This document shows positions 8,413-15,575 of a DNA stretch of 64,000 nt, piece after piece. Positions within the stretch are counted from its first letter, which is position 1. Each line of letters starts with the position of its first letter. Source of the stretch: Paenibacillus abyssi (lineage in GTDB: Bacteria > Bacillota > Bacilli > Paenibacillales > Paenibacillaceae); NCBI RefSeq assembly GCF_014640295.1, contig NZ_BMGR01000003.1:62001-126000 (forward strand), read 5' to 3'. Under the pieces are notes generated by a model that saw nothing but the letters and a program-made list of their open reading frames with translations, had not been told where the DNA came from and searched no databases. The position numbers and the translations under genes were made by a program.

Positions 8413-9003
8413 ATGGAATATTGGAAGCTGTTCGTTGGTTTTTTGCGGATTGGACTTCTCGGCTACGGCGGCGGACCTACGATGATCCCCCTAGTCCATG
8501 CCGAAGCAGTCAAGAAATACGGATGGGTAACCGATGACGAGTTCACTGACGTATTAGCGCTTGGGAATGCCTTGCCAGGGCCAATCGCGACGAAGATGGC
8601 CGGTTATATCGGTTATAAGGTGAAGGGGGCGCTCGGCGCCACAATCGCGATTACGGCAATGGTGGTCCCCTCTCTGGCAGCTATGATTTTACTTCTTGGT
8701 TTTATTTATAATTTAAAAAACACCGGTATTGTTAACGGAATCACCCAAGGCATTCAACCGGTTATCGGTGTCATGATGGCTGTGCTCGCTTATGAGTTTT
8801 TCAAGAAAGCCTGGGGGAGCTGGGTAAAGAGCAAAACGGTCATATGGACCGTGATCGCGATTGCGGCCCTGATGCTTTTGAACCTGAATCCGGGCTTGCT
8901 GATTGGCATTGCGCTGGCTTACGCATTTATCGAGGCGACTGCCATTTCAAGAAAACGGAAGAAGCAAAAGCATGTTGATTCGGATAGGGGTTTTTCAGCA
9001 TGA
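8413..9003 (+). CDS. Chromate-transporter-family protein, first half-size subunit
   Basis: A 196-residue membrane protein with the CHR family N-terminal signature FLRIGLLGYGGGPTMIPL and the repeat-defining VLALGNALPGPIATKMAGYIGY. Short CHR proteins work as pairs equal to one full-length ChrA. Its stop overlaps the start of the next gene (ATGA at 9000-9003), so the two are translationally coupled. CHR proteins export chromate in resistant bacteria, but the natural substrate of many pairs is unknown. Here, inside a catabolic operon, transport of an organic or inorganic anion linked to the pathway is possible. Confidence 0.88.
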   Translation: MEYWKLFVGFLRIGLLGYGGGPTMIPLVHAEAVKKYGWVTDDEFTDVLALGNALPGPIATKMAGYIGYKVKGALGATIAITAMVVPSLAAMILLLGFIYNLKNTGIVNGITQGIQPVIGVMMAVLAYEFFKKAWGSWVKSKTVIWTVIAIAALMLLNLNPGLLIGIALAYAFIEATAISRKRKKQKHVDSDRGFSA

Positions 9004-9530
9004 CGTTACTGGAGATTTTGTGGGCATTTTTTGTATCCAATATTTTGGGCTACGGCGGGGGGCCGCCGATTATTCCTTTGCTGCAGGCCGAGGTGGTTGA
9101 CCGTTATCAATGGATGAGCCTGCAGCAGTTCGGTGATGTGCTGGCGCTCGGCAACGCGCTTCCCAGTCCGATCGCGACGAAGCTTGGCGGTTACATCGGC
9201 TATCAGGTCGCAGGAATTCCCGGTCTATTAGTAGCGCTCTTTGCAACGATTGTCCCGACTGCGGTCGCAATGATCTTATTGTTCAAGTTCCTTCATTTAT
9301 TCAAGACGTCGCCCCAGGTTGTGGCGATGACGCAGATTGTAAGGCCGATCGTTGCCGTATTGATGGGTATACTGGCGCTTCAATTTTTCATGACTGCTTA
9401 TCAATCCTCCGGCATTGTTCAAACTGCCTTACTGGCATTCGTCAGCTTGATTGCTCTGGAGAAATATAAGGTTCATCCAGGTATCGTGATCTGTCTGGCA
9501 ATGGGTTATGGAGCGCTGGTCTTGGGTTAA
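9000..9530 (+). CDS. Chromate-transporter-family protein, second half-size subunit
   Basis: The 176-residue partner of the preceding gene carries the same landmarks (NILGYGGGPPIIPL; DVLALGNALPSPIATKLGGY). The two are clearly paralogous halves, probably inserted in opposite orientations in the membrane as described for paired short CHR proteins. It starts inside the previous stop (ATGA). It ends the run of genes that begins at 5587; a gap of about 100 bases and a separate regulator gene follow. Confidence 0.88.
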   Translation: MTLLEILWAFFVSNILGYGGGPPIIPLLQAEVVDRYQWMSLQQFGDVLALGNALPSPIATKLGGYIGYQVAGIPGLLVALFATIVPTAVAMILLFKFLHLFKTSPQVVAMTQIVRPIVAVLMGILALQFFMTAYQSSGIVQTALLAFVSLIALEKYKVHPGIVICLAMGYGALVLG

Positions 9531-9616
9531 TCGAGCTTATTCGGCAAATGGCTGCCCTGAGTTTTGATTGTTGTACAATTATCGACAGATGCATTAAACT
9601 AAGAAAAACAACAATC

Positions 9617-9629
9617 GGAGGTATACCAG
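9617..9629 (+). promoter_or_regulatory. TATACC palindrome overlapping the ribosome site of the GntR gene
   Basis: GGAGG (9617-9621) is the ribosome site for the ATG at 9630. Overlapping it is GGTATACC (9620-9627), the core of the island's operator. This suggests that the regulator limits its own synthesis, either as a DNA roadblock or simply by chance overlap. Confidence 0.5.
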
Positions 9630-10307
9630 ATGCCGGAGACGCCAATTATTTGGAAAGATGAAGAACTAAGTCCTATTCGAGATAAAGTGTATCAATATAT
9701 AAAACAAGCCATTGTCCAAGGCGTCTATAAATCAGGTGAACGAATTATCGAGCGTGAGCTGGCGGATCAATTGAATGTTAGCCGTACGCCGATTCGTGAA
9801 GCATTGTTCCGCCTTGAGTCACAAGGTTTCGTAAAAACGCTTCCGCGTAAAGGGGTCGTCGTATCCAAGCTTTCGCCAGAGGAAGTAATCGAGATTTTCA
9901 CGATTCTTTCCGCTTTGGAAAGCTTGGCGATGAAGCTGGCCGCGCATAAAGCCGAAGCCAATCATCGTGAGGAGCTAACGCAGATCATCGAAGAGATCGA
10001 TCATGCGCTCGCCCAGCCTAATTTTGAGCAGGAGCATTGGCACTTTCATTTCAAAATTAATGATGTAATATGCCGTGCCACCCAGAGCCCGCGGCTGACG
10101 CAGATGCTGGACGGATTATCGGATTACATTCGTGCATTTGTTCATTTAGGCTATGAGCTTCCAGGTCGGATGCGAAAAGCAATGGAGGAGCATCGCGATC
10201 TGGCAAAGGCGGTTCGCGATCGCGAAGCGGAGTTGGCAGAGAATTTCACCAAGATTCATGTAGAAAATGCCAAAAAGGCCTATTTAGAGGCCCTGAATAA
10301 AGAATAA
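9630..10307 (+). CDS. GntR-family transcriptional regulator, FCD (FadR) subfamily
   Basis: 225 residues: an N-terminal winged helix-turn-helix (about 15-80; SGERIIERELADQLNVSRTP, then IREALFRLE) and an all-helical FCD ligand-binding domain (about 95-215). The FCD domain shows HFHFKINDVI and a late H in EEHRDLAKAV, the usual metal/acid-binding positions. FCD regulators commonly respond to small organic acids. It is the only transcription factor in the first 14 kb and carries a TATACC core over its own ribosome site. It is therefore the best candidate to bind the operators at 672, 3257, 5514 and 12061. Repression relieved by a pathway intermediate is inferred. Confidence 0.9.
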   Translation: MPETPIIWKDEELSPIRDKVYQYIKQAIVQGVYKSGERIIERELADQLNVSRTPIREALFRLESQGFVKTLPRKGVVVSKLSPEEVIEIFTILSALESLAMKLAAHKAEANHREELTQIIEEIDHALAQPNFEQEHWHFHFKINDVICRATQSPRLTQMLDGLSDYIRAFVHLGYELPGRMRKAMEEHRDLAKAVRDREAELAENFTKIHVENAKKAYLEALNKE

Positions 10308-10351
10308 GCGCGCCGTATTGATCTAGGTCATGCTGCAGATGGAGGTCTTTT

Positions 10352-10636
10352 ATGCCGAATGTGATATTACATCAAAACGGTCAAGTTTACCAGCAAGAAG
10401 TGAGTGAGAATAGCAACTTGGTTGTGTTAGCAGGAATCAAAAAATTCCCCCATCTGAAGTATGGCTGCGGTATGGGTAAGTGTACAAAATGCATGGTCAG
10501 AGTGCTAGCCGGTGCAGACAAGCTGCCTGAGCCGAATTGGAAGGAAAACAAAATGCTGGGTGAACGATTAAATGAAGGGTTTCGCTTGGCATGCCAGTTG
10601 TATATCTCAGATGATCTTGAGATTCGTCAGGAATAG
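10352..10636 (+). CDS. [2Fe-2S] ferredoxin
   Basis: A 94-residue plant-type ferredoxin with ligands C39, C44, C47 (C-x4-C-x2-C) and C81 in FRLACQL. There is no reductase domain. It lies directly downstream of the regulator and is similar in plan to the ferredoxin at 11672. The obvious electron acceptor in the island is the diiron oxidase at 5587, which needs reduction of its iron centre. That pairing is an inference. Confidence 0.88.
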   Translation: MPNVILHQNGQVYQQEVSENSNLVVLAGIKKFPHLKYGCGMGKCTKCMVRVLAGADKLPEPNWKENKMLGERLNEGFRLACQLYISDDLEIRQE

Positions 10637-10681
10637 CCCGCAAGCACGCGGTTATTCAACTGATCCAAAGGGGGAAGACCT

Positions 10682-11155
10682 TTGTTGGCGGAACAAAGAA
10701 CAATCGAAACAAGGCTGGAAGCGTTGAATATTACATTGGATTCTCCACCTAAACCGAGTGGTAATTATGTTCCTTATACGATGGCGGCGCCTTATCTGTA
10801 CTTAAGCGGTGTAACGCCTAAGGTCAGCGGCTTGTTGAAATACAAAGGCAAAGTGGGTCAGGATGTAACGAAAGAGCAAGGATATCAAGCGGCCAGGCAG
10901 TGCATCATTAATCATCTGAACACGATGCAAGCGGCGCTCGGAAGCTTGGACCGGGTGGTCAGTATCGTCAAGATGGAAGGATTTATCCATGCGGCACCTG
11001 ATTTTTATGAGCTTCCTGACGTGTTGAACGGCGCTTCCGACTTATTGGTCGAAGTGTTCGGCGAAAAGGGCGTTCACGCCCGGTCGGCGATCGGTGTCGC
11101 CGCCTTGCCCGGCGGGGCTGCAGTGGAAGTTGAGCTTATTGTGCGTTTTGAGTGA
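10682..11155 (+). CDS. RidA/YjgF-family protein, probable enamine/imine deaminase
   Basis: 157 residues, somewhat longer than the usual 125-130, with the RidA C-terminal block HARSAIGVAALPGGAAVEVE, including the Arg that binds the carboxylate of the substrate. It also has the earlier YLYLSG motif. RidA proteins hydrolyse reactive 2-aminoacrylate-type enamines, and some members deaminate 2-aminomuconate. It starts at TTG 10682 or 10685 behind AAAGGGGGA. Placed in a nitrogen-related catabolic island, it may release ammonia from an enamine or imine intermediate. It is followed closely by an unknown small gene. Confidence 0.85.
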   Translation: MLAEQRTIETRLEALNITLDSPPKPSGNYVPYTMAAPYLYLSGVTPKVSGLLKYKGKVGQDVTKEQGYQAARQCIINHLNTMQAALGSLDRVVSIVKMEGFIHAAPDFYELPDVLNGASDLLVEVFGEKGVHARSAIGVAALPGGAAVEVELIVRFE

Positions 11156-11189
11156 TTGAAAATCAAATTCATGAGTGGAGGGTATTATG

Positions 11190-11489
11190 ATGAGCGAATT
11201 TGTCTTAATGACCACAACAGAACGTTACCGCACGGTTACCGAAAATCCTAATTTGGAGAAGGTAGCTGATTACGAGTATTATTTCTTCGGGAAGAAAAAA
11301 ACGACATTCTCGATTTGCAAAATAAAAAGCAATGATACAAGAATTGTGATTCAAGGGGTTTCCGAGGTGTTCCCGGACAACAGCATCCCGCTTAAAGTGT
11401 TTCCAAAGTTCGATTCGATCGAGGACATTGAGAAGGAAATCTACGAATTGGATCATGATGATGAAAGTAAAATTGTTAAAGTACAATAA
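11190..11489 (+). CDS. Small conserved-looking hypothetical protein, about 100 aa
   Basis: About 99 residues, acidic (theoretical impression from the many Asp/Glu near the end, LDHDDESK), with no signal peptide or membrane segment. It begins MSEFVLMTTTERYRTVTENP. Two adjacent ATGs (11187, 11190) follow GGAGGG at 11178-11183; 11190 gives the better spacing. It is the last gene before a good terminator, in line with the RidA-like gene. I do not recognise a family. Alternating hydrophobic residues in the middle suggest a small alpha-beta fold. Confidence 0.65.
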   Translation: MSEFVLMTTTERYRTVTENPNLEKVADYEYYFFGKKKTTFSICKIKSNDTRIVIQGVSEVFPDNSIPLKVFPKFDSIEDIEKEIYELDHDDESKIVKVQ

Positions 11490-11512
11490 AAGTTGCACAA
11501 CAGGAAGCAGGA

Positions 11513-11558
11513 AAGGCTGTTCCGGAGTCATCTGAGATGACTGCAGGGACAGCTTTTT
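11513..11558 (+). terminator. Intrinsic terminator, branched hairpin
   Basis: An outer stem AAGGCTGTTCC with GGGACAGCTTTT encloses an inner hairpin AGTCATC-TGA-GATGACT, followed by TTTTT. It ends the 9630-11489 unit. Its inner hairpin resembles that of the terminator at 14427. Confidence 0.75.
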
Positions 11559-11599
11559 GTATAGGCTCAAGATAGAATAAGTCTCATCAGCACAATACG

Positions 11600-11650
11600 A
11601 AAGAGGCCATCTCAGGCGGCAGATGTAATCTGCTTTTTGAGACAGCCCCT
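11600..11650 (-). terminator. Terminator-like hairpin for the minus-strand ferredoxin
   Basis: On the minus strand GGCTGTCTCA (rc of about 11639-11648) faces TGAGATGGCC (rc of about 11606-11615) with two mismatched pairs, followed by CTCTTTC. Position and shape suit the end of the ferredoxin transcript. The tail is weak. Confidence 0.4.
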
Positions 11651-11671
11651 AATTTCAAAAACATATTCGGA

Positions 11672-12007
11672 TTATTGCGCTGCATTGATGCGTCTTTGCG
11701 CGATTTTATTCAAGCGTTCGAGATCCTCTTCGCCCCATGCCACCGTAACATCCCCGTTAATGAAGGTTTGGCATGCCAGGCGAAAACCTTGCTCGATTTT
11801 TTCCTCCCCAAGTCTGGCCACTTCCTTTTTCATGACCTTACTCAAGTTCTCTTGCCCGTCCACGATTCTTACTTTGCAGGTTCCGCATAAGCCCCCGCCA
11901 CATTTATAAGGGACAGAGCCCTCAAATCGAATGGACGTTCTTAATAGATTGGTGTCTTTATCAATTTCGATGGTTTTGCCCGAGGTTTGAAAAGTCACAG
12001 TTGGCAT
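11672..12007 (-). CDS. [2Fe-2S] ferredoxin
   Basis: A 111-residue ferredoxin with ligands C36, C41, C44 (KCGGGLCGTCKV) and C79 in FRLACQT. GGGAGGG precedes the ATG on the minus strand. It is divergent from the aspartate-dehydrogenase-like gene across 128 bases that hold several TATACC sites. It is the second ferredoxin of the island and only moderately similar to the first, so the two may serve different partners or different conditions. Confidence 0.88.
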   Translation of the reverse strand: MPTVTFQTSGKTIEIDKDTNLLRTSIRFEGSVPYKCGGGLCGTCKVRIVDGQENLSKVMKKEVARLGEEKIEQGFRLACQTFINGDVTVAWGEEDLERLNKIAQRRINAAQ

Positions 12008-12025
12008 TAGGCATCCCTCCCGTTC

Positions 12026-12118
12026 GGTATAAAATGATTATACCATATGGGCTCGGTTTATGGTATACCAAATGCAATAATTTTGGTATGATAACAATAT
12101 AGCAAACCATACTACAAT
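12026..12118. promoter_or_regulatory. Divergent promoter region with repeated TATACC operators
   Basis: Sites seen are GGTATA (12026-12031), TATACCAT (12039-12046), the perfect ten-base palindrome TGGTATACCA (12061-12070) and TTGGTAT (12083-12089). The centres of the last three are about 22 bases apart, two helical turns. TACAAT at 12113-12118 may be the -10 of the rightward gene. Joint control of both divergent genes by the GntR regulator is inferred. Confidence 0.65.
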
Positions 12119-12135
12119 AGACGCTGGAGGGATTT

Positions 12136-12942
12136 ATGCTAAAGGTTGGAATCATTGGTTATGGGACGATTGGCGAAGATGTAGCAGAAGCGATCGGACA
12201 AGGTAAAGCCGGAGCAGCGGAAGTAACATCCATTTTGGTTCGCGATAAATCCAAATATAAGGAATCGGATCCATATGGATACGCAATGACGGAAGATCAG
12301 GTTCAATTTTTTTCGCAGCGGCCGGATATTGTCGTCGAATGCGCAGGCCATGAGGCTGTCCGCAAATACGGGGAGCTTACCTTGGTGAATGGTGCGGATT
12401 TGCTTGTGGTTAGCGTGGGAGCTTTTGCAGACGAACTGCTGTTGAATCGAATGATGGAAGTGGCCGGGGAGTGTCAGCGTAAAATTATCGTTCCCTCGGC
12501 TGCGATCGGCGGCTTGGACCGTATTGCTGCCGGCAGTGTAGGGGATATGGATGAAGTGACGCTCATTACCCGTAAGCCGCCGCAAGCCTGGTATGGCACC
12601 TTCGTTGAACAGCAGGTCGATCTTGCAGCGTTAAAAGAGCCTTATACCGCTTTTGAGGGTGTGGCGCGGGATTCGGCGCGATTATTCCCTGAGAGTGTCA
12701 ACGTATCCGCCGCGTTAAGCCTGGCGGGTGTCGGATTTGACGAAACAAAGGTAAAGGTCATCGTGGATCCGACTGTTACGCATAATACCCATGAAATTGC
12801 TGCAAGCGGGAAATTTGGACGAATTCAACTGCAAATTCAGAATACGCCGTCCGCGAGAAATCCCAAGACAGGATACATTGTGGCAATGAGCGTAATTAAA
12901 ACATTGCGCGAACGGACTTCTTCCTTTATAATCGGTCTTTAA
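12136..12942 (+). CDS. Aspartate-dehydrogenase-like NAD(P)-dependent enzyme
   Basis: 268 residues: an N-terminal Rossmann domain with VGIIGYGTIGEDVAEAI and VVECAGHEAVRKYG, and the family's C-terminal domain with VTLITRKPPQAW and VDPTVTHNTHEIAASGKFGR. The last block contains the conserved His of L-aspartate dehydrogenase. The family interconverts L-aspartate and iminoaspartate/oxaloacetate, releasing ammonia. No nadA or nadC is present nearby, so a catabolic rather than NAD-making role is likely. TGGAGGGA precedes the ATG. Together with the malic enzyme downstream it could move C4 amino acid carbon into central metabolism. Confidence 0.85.
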   Translation: MLKVGIIGYGTIGEDVAEAIGQGKAGAAEVTSILVRDKSKYKESDPYGYAMTEDQVQFFSQRPDIVVECAGHEAVRKYGELTLVNGADLLVVSVGAFADELLLNRMMEVAGECQRKIIVPSAAIGGLDRIAAGSVGDMDEVTLITRKPPQAWYGTFVEQQVDLAALKEPYTAFEGVARDSARLFPESVNVSAALSLAGVGFDETKVKVIVDPTVTHNTHEIAASGKFGRIQLQIQNTPSARNPKTGYIVAMSVIKTLRERTSSFIIGL

Positions 12943-12999
12943 TCAGTATGATTGCGTTTTCTTCTTGTCCATATTTTCAGTAGAAAAGGGGATAGCAGC

Positions 13000-14403
13000 G
13001 TGGCGTATAATAGTATAATTTTGCGGCTTGAAATGAATCATGCTTTGGTTAACTTTGGCGACGTGGCATCCACCATCAGCAAAGCGGGCGGTGACATCAC
13101 CTCGATTGACGTCATCCGGCCCGGCCAGGAAACTTCTGTTCGCGACATCACCGTACATGTGGCTGACCACGTGGAAGCGCAGGTGGTAGAATCATTGAAG
13201 CAGCTTGAAGGCATTCAGCTCATCAATGTGTCGGACCGCACGTTTCTGGTCCATCTGGGAGGCAAGATTTCTGTTCAGCCCAACCTTCCGATCAAGAACC
13301 GGGATGATCTGTCGAGAGTGTATACGCCGGGGGTTGCAAGGGTTTCGACTGCGATTCACGAAAATCCTGAAAAAGCGTATTCCTTGACAATCAAACGAAA
13401 CACAGTAGCCGTTGTCACGGACGGAACCGCGGTCTTGGGATTAGGAGATATCGGCCCGCATGCTGCCGCTCCGGTAATGGAAGGCAAAGCGATGTTATTT
13501 AAACAGTTGGCGGGAGTGGATGCTTTTCCAATCTGTTTGGACACGAAGGATACGGAGTCGATTATCAGCACGATCAAAGCGATCAGCCCGATTTTCGGCG
13601 GCATTAATCTGGAGGATATCAGCTCGCCCCGCTGCTTCGAGATTGAGACGCGTCTAGCTGATGAGCTGGACATCCCCATATTCCATGATGACCAGCACGG
13701 CACGGCGATCGTCGTCATCGCAGGTTTATTGAATGCTCTAAAAGTGGTTGGAAAACGAATGGATCAGGTTCGTATCGTCGTCAACGGCATTGGAGCGGCA
13801 GGTGTATCGATCTGTAAAATGCTGCTTGCGGCAGGAGTAAAAAGGCTTGTTCCGGTTGATCGTGACGGCGCCATCGTGCGCGGAGGAACCTATCCGTATC
13901 CGATGTGGTCTTGGCTTGCCGAACAGCCTCAGGTAGAGGACCAGCCCGGCAGCTTGAAAGAGGTCATCCGGGATGCCGATGTATTTATCGGTGTATCCAG
14001 AGGCAATCTACTGACCGCAGAAGACGTCATGTCTATGACGCCGGACCGGATCGTATTTGCGATGGCCAATCCAAATCCGGAGATTGATCCGGAGGCGGCC
14101 TTGCCGATCGTACGGGTGTTTGCTACAGGACGAAGCGACTATCCGAACCAGATCAACAACGTGCTTGTATTTCCGGGTATTTTCCGGGGAGCGCTGGATT
14201 GCCGCGCCAGACGCATCAACGAACCGATGAAGCTTGCCGCAGCCCGTGCGATTGCGGCTGTTGTCTCCGGAACGGAATTGAACGAGCAGTATATTATCCC
14301 GAGTATTTTTAATGAGCAGGTCGTAACGAAGGTTAGGCATGCCGTTATCGAGGCTGCCATCTTAACCGGTGTCGCTAGACGGATACCGCCTGATTTTAGA
14401 TAG
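13000..14403 (+). CDS. NAD(P)-dependent malic enzyme with N-terminal ACT domain
   Basis: 467 residues starting at GTG 13000 behind AAAAGGGGA; the upstream TTG at 12952 has no ribosome site. An ACT-like regulatory domain fills about residues 1-75 (IILRLEMNHALVNFGDVAST). The malic domain follows with SRVYTPGVA, VTDGTAVLGLGDIG (nucleotide loop) and IPIFHDDQHGTAIVV (metal site), then the Rossmann domain with VNGIGAAGVSI. The enzyme converts malate to pyruvate and CO2. It is 57 bases after the aspartate-dehydrogenase-like gene and probably co-transcribed. ACT domains usually bind an amino acid, so allosteric control by a pathway amino acid is possible. Confidence 0.92.
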   Translation: MAYNSIILRLEMNHALVNFGDVASTISKAGGDITSIDVIRPGQETSVRDITVHVADHVEAQVVESLKQLEGIQLINVSDRTFLVHLGGKISVQPNLPIKNRDDLSRVYTPGVARVSTAIHENPEKAYSLTIKRNTVAVVTDGTAVLGLGDIGPHAAAPVMEGKAMLFKQLAGVDAFPICLDTKDTESIISTIKAISPIFGGINLEDISSPRCFEIETRLADELDIPIFHDDQHGTAIVVIAGLLNALKVVGKRMDQVRIVVNGIGAAGVSICKMLLAAGVKRLVPVDRDGAIVRGGTYPYPMWSWLAEQPQVEDQPGSLKEVIRDADVFIGVSRGNLLTAEDVMSMTPDRIVFAMANPNPEIDPEAALPIVRVFATGRSDYPNQINNVLVFPGIFRGALDCRARRINEPMKLAAARAIAAVVSGTELNEQYIIPSIFNEQVVTKVRHAVIEAAILTGVARRIPPDFR

Positions 14404-14426
14404 CTTTCACGATACAGTCGACAACT

Positions 14427-14480
14427 GGGGTGTCCCATAAGTCATCTATGATGACGATGGGAAGCCCCTTGTTTTTTGAG
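14427..14480 (+). terminator. Intrinsic terminator, branched hairpin, after the malic enzyme
   Basis: GGGGTGTCCCAT pairs with ATGGGAAGCCCC, with two mismatched pairs, around an inner GTCATC-TAT-GATGAC hairpin. TTGTTTTTT follows. Same architecture as 11513-11558. Confidence 0.75.
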
Positions 14481-14543
14481 GTTCAATAGAGGTGTACGCT
14501 AACGTTTCTCCAGAACCATTCGACCTGCTCCGTTTCGTTTTAT

Positions 14544-15398
14544 TTATTTTCCTTTACGGGTCATTTCGGCGAGCCGGTCCCACTGTTCATCGGTTACCTC
14601 CAGAAGGTCGTTGAATTGTCCGGCGCCCTGCAGCCACTCGCCGCCATCGATCGTTATGACTTCGCCGTTAATATAACCGGCATAGTCGGAGATTACATAA
14701 GCGGCTAGATGGGCGAGCTCTTCTTTATCGCCGACGCGCCGCAGGGGAATGCGGTTAATCATTTTCGCCTCCAGCTCAGGTGTGGGCGAGAGGCGTGACC
14801 AAGCGCCTTCCGTCGGGAAGGGGCCTGGGGCGATCGCAACTTGACGTATGCCATATTGGGCCCATTCCACCGCAAGAGACCGGGTAAGTGCAAGCACACC
14901 GGCTTTCGCTGCTGCTGATGGAACGACAAATGCCGAGCCTGTGGAGGCATATGTCGTTGCGATGTTGAGCATCGTACCGCCTCTTCCTTGCTCAATCCAT
15001 CTTTTTCCCACTTCCAAAGTCGTATAGAAGGTGCCGTGAAGCACGATGTTCAATACCGCATCGACGGCCCGCGCAGAGAGGCGCCCGGTAGGGCTGATAA
15101 AATTTCCAGCTGCATTATTAACGAGTACATCGATCCGGCCGAAATGCTGCTGGACAGCTTCCACCATATCATGAATTTGAGCGGGATCCCGAACGTCGCA
15201 GCTTTTATAGAACACTTCATTGCCATCCAGGCTCATTTCATCCGCCGCCTGTTTCAACACGTCCTCACGGCGGCTGGCAATCGCCAGATTAGCTCCAAGC
15301 TTCAGAAACATTTCCCCCATAGCACGGCCCAAACCGGTAGCCCCGCCTGTAATAAGTACGACTTTGTCTTTCAATAAGTTTTCAGCAAACGGTCCCAT
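14544..15398 (-). CDS. Short-chain dehydrogenase, 2,4-dienoyl-CoA-reductase-like
   Basis: 284 residues from the ATG at 15398, chosen because GGGAGG lies 8 bases upstream; longer starts at 15467 and 15431 lack this. The Rossmann motif is TGGATGLG and NNAAGN follows. The active-site region YASTGSAFVVPSAAAKAG has Tyr fourteen residues, not four, before the Lys, as in mammalian DECR and bacterial dienoyl-CoA reductases. The family reduces 2,4-dienoyl-CoA with NADPH during unsaturated fatty acid breakdown. It stands alone between terminators on the minus strand. The DECR-type site is seen in the sequence; the exact acyl substrate is inferred. Confidence 0.85.
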   Translation of the reverse strand: MGPFAENLLKDKVVLITGGATGLGRAMGEMFLKLGANLAIASRREDVLKQAADEMSLDGNEVFYKSCDVRDPAQIHDMVEAVQQHFGRIDVLVNNAAGNFISPTGRLSARAVDAVLNIVLHGTFYTTLEVGKRWIEQGRGGTMLNIATTYASTGSAFVVPSAAAKAGVLALTRSLAVEWAQYGIRQVAIAPGPFPTEGAWSRLSPTPELEAKMINRIPLRRVGDKEELAHLAAYVISDYAGYINGEVITIDGGEWLQGAGQFNDLLEVTDEQWDRLAEMTRKGK

Positions 15399-15541
15399 CC
15401 ATTCATCCTCCCTTGCCGGAATGTTGTCCATCCTCTTATTGTAAGCGTAACCAAAAGTATGTATCATTAATATAGCGCAGAAAGTGGAAAAATGTATACA
15501 GCCTCATCAATCGATCGGGAAATTGGCGGCAGAGAGAAGAA

Positions 15542-15567
15542 AAACCGTCCGGATTATCGGACGGTTT
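15542..15567 (-). terminator. Strong intrinsic terminator of the MalY-type gene
   Basis: AAACCGTCCG (15542-15551) and CGGACGGTTT (15558-15567) form a perfect 10-base stem with a six-base loop. On the minus strand a run of Ts follows. It also separates this gene from the SDR gene downstream. Confidence 0.9.
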
Positions 15568-15575
15568 AATCAAGT

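Noticed and set aside
8413-9530. One chromate transporter gene split by a frameshift
   Set aside because: Two half-size CHR proteins with their own starts and an ATGA overlap are a normal form of the family.
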